From assembly GCA_965197825.1 (NCBI GenBank), contig CBDANW010000003.1, positions 1,798,001 to 1,862,000 of the forward strand: a stretch of DNA of 64,000 bases. Reading direction: 5' to 3'. Below the pieces are notes generated by a model. It was not told where the DNA came from. It did not search any database and saw only the letters and a program-made list of their open reading frames with translations. Source of the DNA: CBDANW01 sp965197825. GTDB taxonomy: Bacteria > Acidobacteriota > Vicinamibacteria > Marinacidobacterales > DATDRI01. Below are positions 16,215 to 25,220 of the stretch, one piece after another. The position numbers were made by a program, and so were the translations under genes. Position 1 is the stretch's first letter. Every line of letters begins with the position of its first letter.

Positions 16215-16901
16215 ATGGATCGCCACAACCTCATCGCACTGCTCCTCAGCTTCGGCTTTCTCCTGGGGACTCTCCTAGTCGCCGAGCTGAGCCATAGGCT
16301 TTGGGGCGCGAGTCGTTTTTTGGGTCGCAAGCTCGTGCTCATCAGCATCGGCATGTGGTCGGTGGCGACCGTTCGGATCTTCACGTCTTGGAAATGGGGC
16401 CTCGTCCCGCCTCTGACAATGGCCGCGCTCTACTACGCTTCCTATCGCTACGATCTCTTCCAGGCGGTCGAGGACGACGAGCGCGTGAACCTGGGGTTGG
16501 TCTTCTTTCCCTTGTCCATCGCGCTACTGTTGGGCTGGTTTTGGCGGCCGGGGTCGCCCGACGATGCGGGTTACATCGCGGTAGCCGCGTTGATGGCAAC
16601 GACCTGGGGTGACACGGCGGCAGCGCTAGTGGGAAGACACTTCGGAACTCGGCGTTACCGCTTCGCCGGCCACCCTCGCACAATGGAAGGCACTCTTGCG
16701 TTGTTCCTTACAGCGAGTGCGGTCATAGCACCCGTCCTCGCGATCGGCGGGGGAATGGATTGGCACCAATCGATGGCGTTCGCGCTCATCGCGGGAACGG
16801 TCGCCGCATGCGTGGAGATCGTCTCGGTCTACGGCAGCGACAACCTGACCATTCCCTGTGCGGTGGCCGTCACACTCCACTCGCTGGGCTTTTTCAGCTG
16901 A
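16215..16901 (+). CDS. dolichol/phytol-kinase-like integral membrane protein
   Basis: 228-residue protein with about seven membrane helices. The CTP-dependent polyprenol kinase / phosphatidate cytidylyltransferase fold is suggested by the late motif ATTWGDTAAALVGRHFGTRR followed by RTMEGTLALF and ending with NLTIPCAVAV. Family members phosphorylate dolichol, phytol or diacylglycerol using CTP. Substrate cannot be told here. ATG start about ten bases after GGAGG-like CGGAGG. Confidence 0.8.
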   Translation: MDRHNLIALLLSFGFLLGTLLVAELSHRLWGASRFLGRKLVLISIGMWSVATVRIFTSWKWGLVPPLTMAALYYASYRYDLFQAVEDDERVNLGLVFFPLSIALLLGWFWRPGSPDDAGYIAVAALMATTWGDTAAALVGRHFGTRRYRFAGHPRTMEGTLALFLTASAVIAPVLAIGGGMDWHQSMAFALIAGTVAACVEIVSVYGSDNLTIPCAVAVTLHSLGFFS

Positions 16902-16960
16902 GGGCTTGTACTGCGTTTGTGCTTTGGGCCCCCCGCCTCCGCCCGTGAAGTTACTAATGG

Positions 16961-16980
16961 CTTCGGCGGGTCCGCCGAAG
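16961..16980. terminator. possible hairpin after kinase-like gene
   Basis: CTTCGGCGG and CCGCCGAAG form a 9-bp stem around GT. No T-run follows, so Rho-independent termination is weakly supported. Confidence 0.3.
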
Positions 16981-17019
16981 TCTCCTCGTTCCCAAGACGG
17001 ACGAAGGCGGACGCGCGCA

Positions 17020-17235
17020 CTAATAACGTTCGACCTCGATGCTCTCGGTTTCCGGAATCGGCTCGGCGGCGAGGATCACGGTGCTGGCTACGGGAAGATA
17101 GGCGTGGAACATTCTCTCCCTGACTTCCAGAGTCACCTCGTAGAAACCCTCGTCCTTGACGTGCAAGAGCCTTCCCTTCGCCCCCTTGACGCCTAGGGCA
17201 TCGTTATACACACGGATCGCGGTGCCAGCATCCAT
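17020..17235 (-). CDS. small conserved-looking protein, unknown function
   Basis: 71 residues, ATG start after AAAGGAGCG. Compact beta-rich composition (AIRVYNDALGVKGAKGRLLH, then MFHAYLPVASTVILAAEP), no signal peptide. It lies 67 bases downstream of the lysine aminotransferase gene on the same strand and may be its operon partner. Family not recognised. Confidence 0.55.
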   Translation of the reverse strand: MDAGTAIRVYNDALGVKGAKGRLLHVKDEGFYEVTLEVRERMFHAYLPVASTVILAAEPIPETESIEVERY

Positions 17236-17302
17236 CGAACGCTCCTTTTGTTATTTGGTGAACAATTATCCTCGTCCATCCTGTCAGGCCCACCCAAAAA
17301 AA

Positions 17303-18646
17303 CTACGCCCCGAGGGCTCTAAGACACTCCCGGGTGATGTCCATTCCTTTGTCGATATCCTCTCGAGTCACCGTCAGTGACGGCCGAAAGCGAATCGAGC
17401 TGGGTCCACAGCCGAGGATCAGCATTCGCTTCGCGAAGGCTTCGCGGCGGAATCGGTCTCTTGTTTCACCGTCCGGAAGATCGAAGGCGCACATCAAACC
17501 TCGGCCGCGCGCGTTGACGATGAGCTGCGGAAACTCCTGTTGCACGGACTCGAGCTGAGCCCGCAAGTAGTCGCCGGTTCCGCGGGCGTTTTCGACCAGT
17601 CTTTCCTCGCTGATAATCTCCAAGTACCTTTGGAATCGCACCATGTCGGTGAGATTCCCGCCCCAGGTCGAGTTGATGCGTGCCGATTCGACGAAGACGT
17701 TGTTCTCCACCTCGTCGAGGCGGCGGCTAGCGAGCATACCGCAGACCTGCGTCTTCTTTCCGAAACAGAGCACGTCGGGAAGCACGTCGAAATGCTGATA
17801 GGCCCACATGCGTCCGGTGAGCCCCACTCCGGTCTGGACCTCGTCGACGATGAAGAGGAATTCGTTCTCATCAGCAAGAGCTCGAATTTGCTGGAAGAGC
17901 TGCTTCCGAAAGTGATTGTCGCCACCCTCTCCCTGGATCGGCTCGATGACGAGCGCAGCGATATCGTCCTTGTTCTCGTGCAGCGCCCTCTTGATCTGCT
18001 CGACGGCTTTTCGTTCCGTCTCCACAACGGCTTTTTCGTTCTCCTCGGTGCGTGGAAAACGAATCTTGGGATTGACGATGCGCGGCCAGGAAAACTTTGG
18101 GAAATAGTCGATCTTGCGCCGGTCGACGGTATTGGTCATGGAAAGCGCATAACCCGTCCGACCGTGGAAGGCCTGCTCGAAATGAATGACCTGCTGGCCT
18201 CGAACGCCTTTGACTCCCCGCGCCAGATTCTTGCGTACCTTCCAGTCGAAAGCAGCCTTGACCGCGTTCTCCACAGCGACCGTACCTCCCGCCACCAGGA
18301 AGAGATGCGGTAAATGTTTCGGGATGGCTTCGCAAGAGAACGTCTCGACGAAATCAGCCATCTCGACGGTATAGATGTCCGAGTTGGATGGATTGTGAAT
18401 AGCGACGTCCGCCAGTTTCCGACGAAACGACTCTTCCCGCATCCTAGGGTGATTCAGTCCCACGGGGTTCGTCGCAAAGAAGGAGAAGAAGTCCAGAAAG
18501 GAGTCACCGTGCAGGCTGTCGTACAGATACGAGCCCTCACTACGCGCAAGGTCGAAGACCAGATCGTAGCCATCTGCCAGGATGTGCTTGGCGAGCTTCG
18601 CCCGAACGTCGCTCGGGCTCGTTGCCGTCGATCTCGTCTTGACCAT
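17303..18646 (-). CDS. lat: L-lysine 6-aminotransferase
   Basis: PLP enzyme moving the epsilon-amino group of lysine to 2-oxoglutarate, giving 2-aminoadipate 6-semialdehyde. 447 residues, the usual LAT length. LAT-type N-terminus (DLVFDLARSEGSYLYDS, FFSFFATNPVGLNHP), HLFLVAGGTVAVENAVKAAFDWK, EQAFHGRTGYALS, IEPIQGEGGDNHF, FIVDEVQTGVGLTG (PLP-binding Asp) and the PLP lysine in CFGKKTQVCG, then STWGGNLTDMVR. No 2-aminoadipate dehydrogenase is adjacent. Confidence 0.93.
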   Translation of the reverse strand: MVKTRSTATSPSDVRAKLAKHILADGYDLVFDLARSEGSYLYDSLHGDSFLDFFSFFATNPVGLNHPRMREESFRRKLADVAIHNPSNSDIYTVEMADFVETFSCEAIPKHLPHLFLVAGGTVAVENAVKAAFDWKVRKNLARGVKGVRGQQVIHFEQAFHGRTGYALSMTNTVDRRKIDYFPKFSWPRIVNPKIRFPRTEENEKAVVETERKAVEQIKRALHENKDDIAALVIEPIQGEGGDNHFRKQLFQQIRALADENEFLFIVDEVQTGVGLTGRMWAYQHFDVLPDVLCFGKKTQVCGMLASRRLDEVENNVFVESARINSTWGGNLTDMVRFQRYLEIISEERLVENARGTGDYLRAQLESVQQEFPQLIVNARGRGLMCAFDLPDGETRDRFRREAFAKRMLILGCGPSSIRFRPSLTVTREDIDKGMDITRECLRALGA

Positions 18647-18852
18647 GATCGTTTTCAGGACCTCGGGATTGCGGAACCGCTACAGAGAGGGCCGGCTTAT
18701 CGGCAGCTCAGGTGAGAACTTTTTCGAGCGGCAAACCGCAACGAATCGAATCCGCCCCAGAGAGGACACCGCCTAACTGCTTGTCCATGTGGTCGTTCTA
18801 TTCTATCATTTCGGCCGAGTCACAGCCAGCGCGCGGATATCAGAGGATGACG

Positions 18853-19887
18853 ATGACCACCCGACCTTTCCAGGAATTGGACGATATCGACTTTATCCGG
18901 AAAGCCGAGCTGTTCCGCAACATGCCGGAACAGGTGATCCTGGCCATCTCGGCGCGAGCCAAAACGGTGACCTACAACGCCGACGAGATCGTCGTGAAAA
19001 GAGGTGGGCCAGGGGATCGAGTCTTCGTGGTCAAGAGCGGGACGGTCGAGGTCATGAGCCCCGCTGATTCGGACGAGCAAGCCGAGGCCGCCCCATTCGC
19101 CTACCTGGGCCCGGGAGAGTGTTTCGGTGAGCTCGCGATCCTCACCAGCTCACCACGAACCAACGACGTCCGGGTACCCGAGCAGGCCCAGCTGCTCATC
19201 ATCCCCCATGGCCTCTTCGATGAGCTGATGCAGAACCACGCCGGATTCGCCAGCCAGCTGTGCGCTATCCTCGCGCACCGGTTGGTGAAAGCGCTTCAAG
19301 GCTTGCCGATGACCAACAAGAAGGAGCTACAAGGAAACTTGCAGTATTTCGACCTGCCCACCGTCGTGCAAACGTTGATCTCTTCGAGCCAGAACGGCGT
19401 CATGACCCTGTCGGTAGGCGGCCAGCCCGTCGCGAGCCTGTCGTTTCACAGCGGCAACATCTTTCGAGCGAGCTACGGTCATCGAAACGGTGACGAAGCG
19501 GTCCATCACCTTTTCCAAGTGCCGCCCAAAGTAGATTTTCGTTTCTCTGGTAAAGAGGACGCCGAAGGCGGCTCGGCCACTCCCGACCCTGGCATCACCA
19601 TCCCAGCTATGGCGCTGATGATGGATTCAGTGCGCCTTCAGGACGAGCTCGACATGCTAAGGGAGAAGTTGCCACCTCCCGACACAGGACTGATCCGGAC
19701 GAGCGATGCGAACGATTGGACTCCGCTTGCCGAACGGCAGGACGACGACGACGCCCGGTCTCTCTGGTCACGCCTTCAAGAGACCGCCACGGTGCGTGAG
19801 CTCCTGGACGAATCCTCGAGTTGCCACTATCATGCCGCTCGTGCATTAATCGCGTTGTTGGAGTCGAAACGGGTTCAGCCGGCGTAA
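18853..19887 (+). CDS. cyclic-nucleotide-binding / DUF4388 signalling protein
   Basis: 344 residues. The N-terminus is a cNMP-binding domain (AELFRNMPEQVILAISARA, VVKRGGPGDRVFVVKSGTVEV, GPGECFGELAILTSSPRT). It lacks a Crp helix-turn-helix; instead a DUF4388/PatA-N-like module follows (LQGNLQYFDLPTVVQTLISS, QNGVMTLSVGG, SFHSGNIFRASYG), then an acidic C-terminal part. This arrangement is typical of signalling proteins in deltaproteobacteria and acidobacteria. ATG 18853 is chosen because CAGAGG sits six bases upstream; ATG 18847 is also possible. Confidence 0.82.
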   Translation: MTTRPFQELDDIDFIRKAELFRNMPEQVILAISARAKTVTYNADEIVVKRGGPGDRVFVVKSGTVEVMSPADSDEQAEAAPFAYLGPGECFGELAILTSSPRTNDVRVPEQAQLLIIPHGLFDELMQNHAGFASQLCAILAHRLVKALQGLPMTNKKELQGNLQYFDLPTVVQTLISSSQNGVMTLSVGGQPVASLSFHSGNIFRASYGHRNGDEAVHHLFQVPPKVDFRFSGKEDAEGGSATPDPGITIPAMALMMDSVRLQDELDMLREKLPPPDTGLIRTSDANDWTPLAERQDDDDARSLWSRLQETATVRELLDESSSCHYHAARALIALLESKRVQPA

Positions 19888-19898
19888 GAAGGGAGTAC

Positions 19899-20876
19899 AT
19901 GAAGGTTCCTGTCCTGCCCATCGCAGTCCTCCTGGCTGCCGCCCCGCCGGCGTTGTCTCAACAGTCTCAGGGGTCTCAAGACACGGCGAACGAAACCACC
20001 GAAGCACCTTCATACCCGATTCCCGACAACCTGGTGCTCGACCTTCGTTTGTTCGAGTCACGCACTGTCTCGCCGGACTACACGGCCATGAACGAGCTCA
20101 GCTTCTTCATCATGACCGACGGGCGGGATGTATCCGCGATGCAATGGCCGAGCACTCTGGCCAAGCAGGTCCCCGATGCATTCCTGGCCGCGCTGATCGC
20201 GGACACCGTGCCGGTGGAGCAAAGCGTGGCGCGTTTCGAATGGACCACGGGTAGCCGGAGCATCCAGACCGAGATCCGCATCGAGAACTACCATCCGGCT
20301 GGTACGTTCAAAGCTCAGCTTCACACCCGCTTCATGCGCCGCAGCGACACCACTGGCGAGCACCAGCGAGAGCTCGAGCTGCAGATTCATCGCACGTCGG
20401 TATGGAGTAGCGATGAGCTGGAGATTGCGCCGACTGTTTATCTCTCTCACTTTCGCGAATACGCGGATCGCGAGAGTCGGGGCCTGCTTTATGAGCTGCT
20501 TCGCCCCAATACGTTCTTCTTGATCTTGGCGGCAACGCCGAGGCTATTGACGGAAGAAGAGGGGCAGCGGGGAGCCCCGCAGACTCTCTCCCTCCCTCCC
20601 GGAGTCGAGACCCCGGTGCTTGCGAATCCAACCGGCGTTCCCCTCAAGGGAACGATCCTTCTGAGTTTCGAGCTCGATGAGACCGGCGGGCCAGTCAACC
20701 CCCAAATCGTGCGTTCTTCCTTTCCCGAGGCCAACATCCGGATCGTGGAAGCAGCAATGCTTTGGCAGTTCCCGGCCCTACAAGGTGGCGCGCAAACCGG
20801 TCAGGTCGAGATCCAGCTAGAGATCCCCGCGAGCTCCCCTAGCCCCCCTAGCCCCTCGAGCGAAGACCCCTTATAA
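19899..20876 (+). CDS. secreted protein with TonB-like C-terminal domain
   Basis: 325 residues with a signal peptide (VLPIAVLLAAAPPALSQQ). The middle contains a periplasmic region of unknown fold. The C-terminus (KGTILLSFELDETGGPVN, then IRIVEAAMLWQFPAL) resembles the TonB C-terminal domain that contacts outer-membrane receptors. No TonB transmembrane anchor or Pro-rich spacer. Starts 11 bases after the cNMP gene with AAGGGAG, so likely co-transcribed. Its TAA stop lies inside the 8-base target duplicated by IS256-C, so the insertion spared the gene. Confidence 0.8.
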   Translation: MKVPVLPIAVLLAAAPPALSQQSQGSQDTANETTEAPSYPIPDNLVLDLRLFESRTVSPDYTAMNELSFFIMTDGRDVSAMQWPSTLAKQVPDAFLAALIADTVPVEQSVARFEWTTGSRSIQTEIRIENYHPAGTFKAQLHTRFMRRSDTTGEHQRELELQIHRTSVWSSDELEIAPTVYLSHFREYADRESRGLLYELLRPNTFFLILAATPRLLTEEEGQRGAPQTLSLPPGVETPVLANPTGVPLKGTILLSFELDETGGPVNPQIVRSSFPEANIRIVEAAMLWQFPALQGGAQTGQVEIQLEIPASSPSPPSPSSEDPL

Positions 20877-20877
20877 G

Positions 20878-22337
20878 GGGGATGTCCCGCCGGATGTTGA
20901 ATTTGGTGTAGCGGCGGCTCCTTGGCCGGCCTAAGAATAGGTCTGCCAATAAACCGTCTCCAGAGGGGGACAAGGAGCCACCAATGCCTAGGAAATCGAA
21001 GAAGCCAGTAAGAAAGCAAACGCACTCGCCTACGGGCAAGGTAGTTGGCCAAGTCGGTCAGATACTGCTACCGATGATAGCTGGGATCGCGGCCACGAAG
21101 GCGGATCTGACGGAATGGGTGTACGAGCAAGGACTGACAGCTCTGCACCTACTGCTCAGAGAGGACGCCGAGGAGATCGCGGGGCTCAAGGGCAAGCACG
21201 AGAAGGAGCGAACTCATAACCACTGTGGGAGCACGAACGGAGAGCTGAGCTTCGGTGGTCGTCGCATCCAAGTGTCGCGACCTCGAGTTCGCTCGAAGTC
21301 GGGCGATGCGGCGTCGCTTCCACACTTCGAAGCCTTCCGCGAAGAAGACCCGCTTCCAGAGCGAGTGTTGAATCAGATCTTGGTGGGGGTATCGACCCGA
21401 AATTACGAATCGAGTCTGGACAAACCCGCGGCCAAGTTGAAGTCTCGTGGCACGAGTAAGAGTGCCGCCAGCCGTCACCTCGTGAGCCAGACGACTAAGA
21501 AGCTCGAGGAATACCTGTCTCGGCGGCTAGAGGAGTTCGAGCTTGCGGCACTGATGCTGGATGGCCTTGAGGTGGCCGGACAGATCGTCGTCGTAACTCT
21601 CGGTATCACAATAGATGGAACGAAGGTGCCCCTGGGTATATGGCTGGGCTCGACGGAGAACTCTCGGGTGTGCACCGCGATGTTGCAGGACCTTCTCGAG
21701 CGAGGCTTGCGCGTCGATGAGTTGATTCTCTGCGTAGTGGACGGAGGCAAAGGCATCCGCAAGGCACTCGTCGACGTTTTGGGGGACCTCGCGGTCATCC
21801 AAAGGTGCCAGATCCATAAACTCCGGAATCTTCGCTCGTACCTTCCCAAGTCTCGTCACGCCTACGTGCTCCAGACGATGAAGGAAGCCTACAAGTGCAA
21901 GAGTGCCGACAAGGCGCGCAAGCGACTTCAGGCATTGGTGTCGTGGCTCGAGCGAAACGGCTACGACGAAGCTGCCGGAAGCCTTCGTGAAGGGATGGAA
22001 GAGACACTCACGGTCGTGAAGCTCGCGCTGCCCGCCTTACTTCGCCAGTCTCTTGCCACGACGAACGCCATTGAGAATCTCAACGGAACCATTCGCAGAG
22101 TATCGAGAAACGTCAAGCGTTGGTAGAGTCCTTCCATGGTTCGCCGATGGACCGCTCTTGGCGTCGTCACCGCGCAGAAAAAGTTCCGGCGTATCAAAGG
22201 CTATCGCCATATGGGCGCTCTCGTTCACGCGCTTAGAAGCAAACAGAAATCTCTTGACAGCGATGAGTCTGCTGCCTAAGAGTATTCACAGGTGCCGCCG
22301 CTACCCGACCAAATTCAACAGCGGCCGGGACATCCCC
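20878..22337. mobile_element. IS256-C copy 1, complete, with 8-bp target duplication
   Basis: 1460 bp bounded by inverted repeats that both begin GGGGATGTCCCG and share TGTTGAATTTGGT and TAGCGGCGGC further in. The flanks are CTTATAAG at 20870-20877 and again at 22338-22345, an exact 8-bp duplication as expected for IS256. The second complete copy (43102-44561) has the same length. Confidence 0.95.
20984..22126 (+). CDS. IS256-C transposase, interrupted by an in-frame TAG
   Basis: Mutator/IS256-family DDE transposase. Catalytic residues are seen in LMLDGLEVAG, CVVDGGKGIRKAL and TTNAIENLNGTIRR. The ORF stops after NVKRW at a TAG, but the same frame continues for 50 more codons to a TAA at 22279 with normal IS256 C-terminal sequence (MVRRWTALGVVTAQKKFRRI, KGYRHMGALVHALRS). 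The identical TAG is in the copy at 43208. Full length would be about 431 residues. Whether the truncated protein works, or the stop is read through, is not known. Start ATG follows ACAAGGAG. Confidence 0.9.
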   Translation: MPRKSKKPVRKQTHSPTGKVVGQVGQILLPMIAGIAATKADLTEWVYEQGLTALHLLLREDAEEIAGLKGKHEKERTHNHCGSTNGELSFGGRRIQVSRPRVRSKSGDAASLPHFEAFREEDPLPERVLNQILVGVSTRNYESSLDKPAAKLKSRGTSKSAASRHLVSQTTKKLEEYLSRRLEEFELAALMLDGLEVAGQIVVVTLGITIDGTKVPLGIWLGSTENSRVCTAMLQDLLERGLRVDELILCVVDGGKGIRKALVDVLGDLAVIQRCQIHKLRNLRSYLPKSRHAYVLQTMKEAYKCKSADKARKRLQALVSWLERNGYDEAAGSLREGMEETLTVVKLALPALLRQSLATTNAIENLNGTIRRVSRNVKRW

Positions 22338-22414
22338 CTTATAAGCCCTTCCATGGTCAGATCTTAGCTTTTTGACACCCCCTGGGACTCATGCTAACTT
22401 GCGAGCACTAGCTT

Positions 22415-23737
22415 ATGGAGAGAACCCTATCTCAGGACCAGCTGGTTCTGGTCACCCTGCTCGTGAAACTCGGGGTGATGGCCTCCATCGCCAGCCTCCT
22501 AGGCCGCTTCGCCGCGTTCAAGCGTTTGCTGCAACGCGACGAGCTCTCCCTGAAGGAGAAGTGGATCTTCGCGTTGTTCGCGGGCATGCTGCTGTCCTCC
22601 GGCGTCGGCGTCCGCATCCTTCTCAACTACGATGCCGCCGACCTGTCGCTCGCAGGCACCCTTCTCATCGGGCTCCTGGCGGGTCCCATCGCCGGAGCGG
22701 CGGTTGGCTTGATGGTCGGCGCGCCCGCCGCGGTCCATGGCGAGTTCTTCGCGTTGCCGCTCGGTGTCCTTTATGGCGTTGCCGGAGGCATCGTTCGCGA
22801 GCTCTGCCGCAAGGAGGACATTTGGAGCTTTTCCCCTCTCGTCTTTCTCAACCTCTACCGCATCGCACGACGAGCCATTAGCGATCGCATCTTCGACTGG
22901 CAAATCGTCATCTTCGCCGTCACGGTGGGACTGGAGTCGCTTCGTATCTTCGTGGGCTCGGAGCTCGTCCCGGGACTCGTCTTCTACCTGGCTTCCGCCA
23001 ACCCGTGGGTGCTGCTGGCCATCTATATCTGCACGCTTTCTTGTTTGGGGATCCCGCTCAAGATTTGGAACAACATCCGTCTGGAGCAAAAGCTGGCTGA
23101 ACGAGAGGTGCTGGTCGTTCGCGCGCGCCTAGAGGCTCTCTCCAGCCAGATCAAGCCTCACTTTCTCTTCAACACCTTGAACGCCGTCGCCTCCGCCATT
23201 CGTACCGACCCGGAGGTGGCACGGCGATTGATCCGCAAGCTGTCCAGCATCCTGCGCAAGCTCCTTCAGGAGCAGGAGAGTTTCATTCCCCTGCGAGAAG
23301 AGCTGGACTTCATCGATTCCTATCTGGACATCGAGTCGGTTCGTTTCGGCAGCGGCAAGCTCGTCGTCGAGAAAGACGTCGACAAGGCGGTCTTGGAGAC
23401 TTTCGTGCCCTCGATGATCGTACAGCCCCTGGTCGAGAACGCGATCAAGCACGGGATCTCCAAGCGACTCGAAGGTGGTCGCATCGTGATCCGCGCGCGC
23501 CGGGGCGACCGCCGGGTGGTCATCGAGATCGAAGACAATGGCACGGGCCTCCCGCAAGAACACCAGGAAGAAAAGACCGGAGACGGGTTGGGCATCGGCC
23601 TCACCAATGTCAATGAACGCCTGAAAGTGATCTACGGTGAAGGATGTCAGCTGGGGCTGACCAGGATTCCCGATCGTGGAACCCTGGCGCGGCTCGAGAT
23701 TCCGGAAGTGGATCTGTCCTATCTGAGGGCTGGGTAG
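22415..23737 (+). CDS. LytS-type sensor histidine kinase
   Basis: 440 residues. The N-terminus has about six membrane helices of the 5TMR-LYT type, with the characteristic AGPIAGAAVGLMVGAPAA. The kinase part is the PF06580 type: phosphorylated His in QIKPHFLFNTLN, then VQPLVENAIKHGI (N box) and DNGTGLP, GLGIGLTNVNERL (G boxes). Partner of the LytTR regulator two bases downstream. Likely senses envelope state or a small ligand and controls the regulator; the targets are not visible. Confidence 0.93.
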   Translation: MERTLSQDQLVLVTLLVKLGVMASIASLLGRFAAFKRLLQRDELSLKEKWIFALFAGMLLSSGVGVRILLNYDAADLSLAGTLLIGLLAGPIAGAAVGLMVGAPAAVHGEFFALPLGVLYGVAGGIVRELCRKEDIWSFSPLVFLNLYRIARRAISDRIFDWQIVIFAVTVGLESLRIFVGSELVPGLVFYLASANPWVLLAIYICTLSCLGIPLKIWNNIRLEQKLAEREVLVVRARLEALSSQIKPHFLFNTLNAVASAIRTDPEVARRLIRKLSSILRKLLQEQESFIPLREELDFIDSYLDIESVRFGSGKLVVEKDVDKAVLETFVPSMIVQPLVENAIKHGISKRLEGGRIVIRARRGDRRVVIEIEDNGTGLPQEHQEEKTGDGLGIGLTNVNERLKVIYGEGCQLGLTRIPDRGTLARLEIPEVDLSYLRAG

Positions 23738-23739
23738 GC

Positions 23740-24507
23740 GTGGCAATCCGAGCGCTGGTGGTGGACGACGAGAGGCTGGCTCGCGACGAGCTGTGTTTTC
23801 TTCTGGAGTCGTTTCCCGACGTGGAGGTCATCGGCCAGGCCGGCAATGGTTTGGAGGCCGTTTCCCAGGTCGAGCGCCTGCGACCGGAGCTACTGTTCCT
23901 CGACATCCAAATGCCTGGTCTGGATGGATTCCAAGTATTGCGGCAGCTTGCCAACAAGGACACGCTTCCCTCTTGCGTGGTCTTCGTGACCGCCTACGAC
24001 CAGTACGCCATTCAGGCGTTCGAGATCAACGCCGTCGACTATCTTTTGAAACCCGTGGAAAAAGTGCGCCTCGGCGAGGCGATTGCCCGCTCGCGGCGAC
24101 AGATCGGCGAGGATGGGCCGCTGGCCAACCAGATCGAGCGCATCCTCGGCGTCCTGGACAAGGAGGGCTCTCTCAACCACATGGTCGTCAAGGTGGGCGA
24201 GAGGTTCATGCTCGTGGACTCGAAGGACATTATCTACGCGACCGTGGACGACGGGATCGTCACGGTCGCCACGGACGAATGGAAGGGAACCTCCAACCTC
24301 CGAACCCTCGACGAGCTCATCGCGAACCTCGACCCGACCGTTTTCTGGAGGGTCCACCGCTCTTACATCGTCAATCTGCGGCGCATCAAGGAAGTCATTC
24401 CCTGGTTCAGCCGCACGCTGCAGCTCAAGATGTCCGACGAGACCGAAACCGAAATCCCCGTTTCACGCTCGCAAACGCGCCGCTTGAAGGAACACTTCAA
24501 GCTATAG
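23740..24507 (+). CDS. LytTR-family response regulator
   Basis: 255 residues from GTG 23740. Receiver domain with VVDDERLAR, phosphorylated Asp in LLFLDIQMPGLDG, VFVTAYDQYAIQAF and the Lys in DYLLKPV. The LytTR DNA-binding domain follows (RFMLVDSKDIIYATVDDGIV, then LDPTVFWRVHRSYIVNL and a C-terminal PVSRSQTRRLKEHF). Immediately follows the sensor kinase, forming a two-gene operon. Confidence 0.94.
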   Translation: MAIRALVVDDERLARDELCFLLESFPDVEVIGQAGNGLEAVSQVERLRPELLFLDIQMPGLDGFQVLRQLANKDTLPSCVVFVTAYDQYAIQAFEINAVDYLLKPVEKVRLGEAIARSRRQIGEDGPLANQIERILGVLDKEGSLNHMVVKVGERFMLVDSKDIIYATVDDGIVTVATDEWKGTSNLRTLDELIANLDPTVFWRVHRSYIVNLRRIKEVIPWFSRTLQLKMSDETETEIPVSRSQTRRLKEHFKL

Positions 24508-24521
24508 GGCTTGGAAGGAAA

Positions 24522-24857
24522 TTAGGGAGTGTCCTTGGATTGAAGTCGGCGGATGCGGGCGACATAAGAGCGCGCCACGCGTTCGTCTTCCAATCCGAGA
24601 CAGCGAGCGTACTGCTGAACGAAATTCCTGAGGTAGACCGCAACCGGCAGCCGATCTAGTCGTTCTTCTTCGATGTATCCCAACAAGGTGACGCCTATCT
24701 TGGTCTCCTGAGAGATGGAACGCAAATCGACGCCCGACGCTTCCCGGGCCTTCCTGAGAAACTCTCCCGACGCTTCCTCTTTCACGCCTAGCATGATCTT
24801 GACGCGCTCCAAGGGTTGTTCGGTCTCGGACTTGGCCCGCGGCTGCATTTCCACCAC
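24522..24857 (-). CDS. RodZ-type helix-turn-helix protein, possibly second half of a J-domain gene
   Basis: 111-residue ORF with a HTH_25 domain as in RodZ: SGEFLRKAREASGVDLRSIS, TKIGVTLLGYIEEERLDRLP, VYLRNFVQQYARCLGLED. No transmembrane helix follows. It overlaps the end of the J-domain ORF by 70 bases in another frame. In related genomes J-domain and HTH_25 parts can be in one protein, so these two ORFs may be one gene split by a frameshift near 24850-24900. Otherwise the start is the GTG at 24857. Confidence 0.7.
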   Translation of the reverse strand: MVEMQPRAKSETEQPLERVKIMLGVKEEASGEFLRKAREASGVDLRSISQETKIGVTLLGYIEEERLDRLPVAVYLRNFVQQYARCLGLEDERVARSYVARIRRLQSKDTP

Positions 24858-25210
24858 GCGGGGATAGGCCTGAGAGCCGGAGAAGGCGATGGGGATGTTC
24901 CCGCCACGTAGCCAGCCGGAGCAGCCTGTTGAGAATGCTGAGAAGGTTGGGAAACCGGTTCGGAGGGTGCAGCCAGGCTTCGATCGTAGAGGCGCTGGCT
25001 CTCTTCGGCCATCAACGTATGGTAGGCATCGGTTACGCGCTCGAGAATCTGGCGGCGTTCTTCCAGCGCCAGGATCGAGTTGGAAACCACCGAGTCGCTT
25101 CCGTAGATCTCTTTCGCCCGCTGGTAAGCGGTTTGTATCTCTTCGACCGTGGCGTCTTGGCCGATCTTGAGAACTTCGTAGTGATTCTGATCTGAAGGGC
25201 GTTCGAACAT
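24788..25210 (-). CDS. J-domain-like protein, possibly frameshifted
   Basis: N-terminal J-like domain (NHYEVLKIGQDATVEEIQTA, YQRAKEIYG, AYHTLMAEESQRLYDRSL). The HPD tripeptide of true J domains is not seen, the loop reading GSDSVVSN instead, so Hsp70 stimulation is doubtful. The C-terminal 30 residues are Pro/Ser/Arg-rich low-complexity and probably read in the wrong frame. It sits 10 bases after the MinD-like gene on the same strand. Confidence 0.7.
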   Translation of the reverse strand: MFERPSDQNHYEVLKIGQDATVEEIQTAYQRAKEIYGSDSVVSNSILALEERRQILERVTDAYHTLMAEESQRLYDRSLAAPSEPVSQPSQHSQQAAPAGYVAGTSPSPSPALRPIPAWWKCSRGPSPRPNNPWSASRSC

Positions 25211-25220
25211 ATCGACAGAG

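Noticed and set aside
16961..16980. Strong Rho-independent terminator
   Set aside because: The hairpin is good but no T-tract follows, so it is listed only at low confidence.
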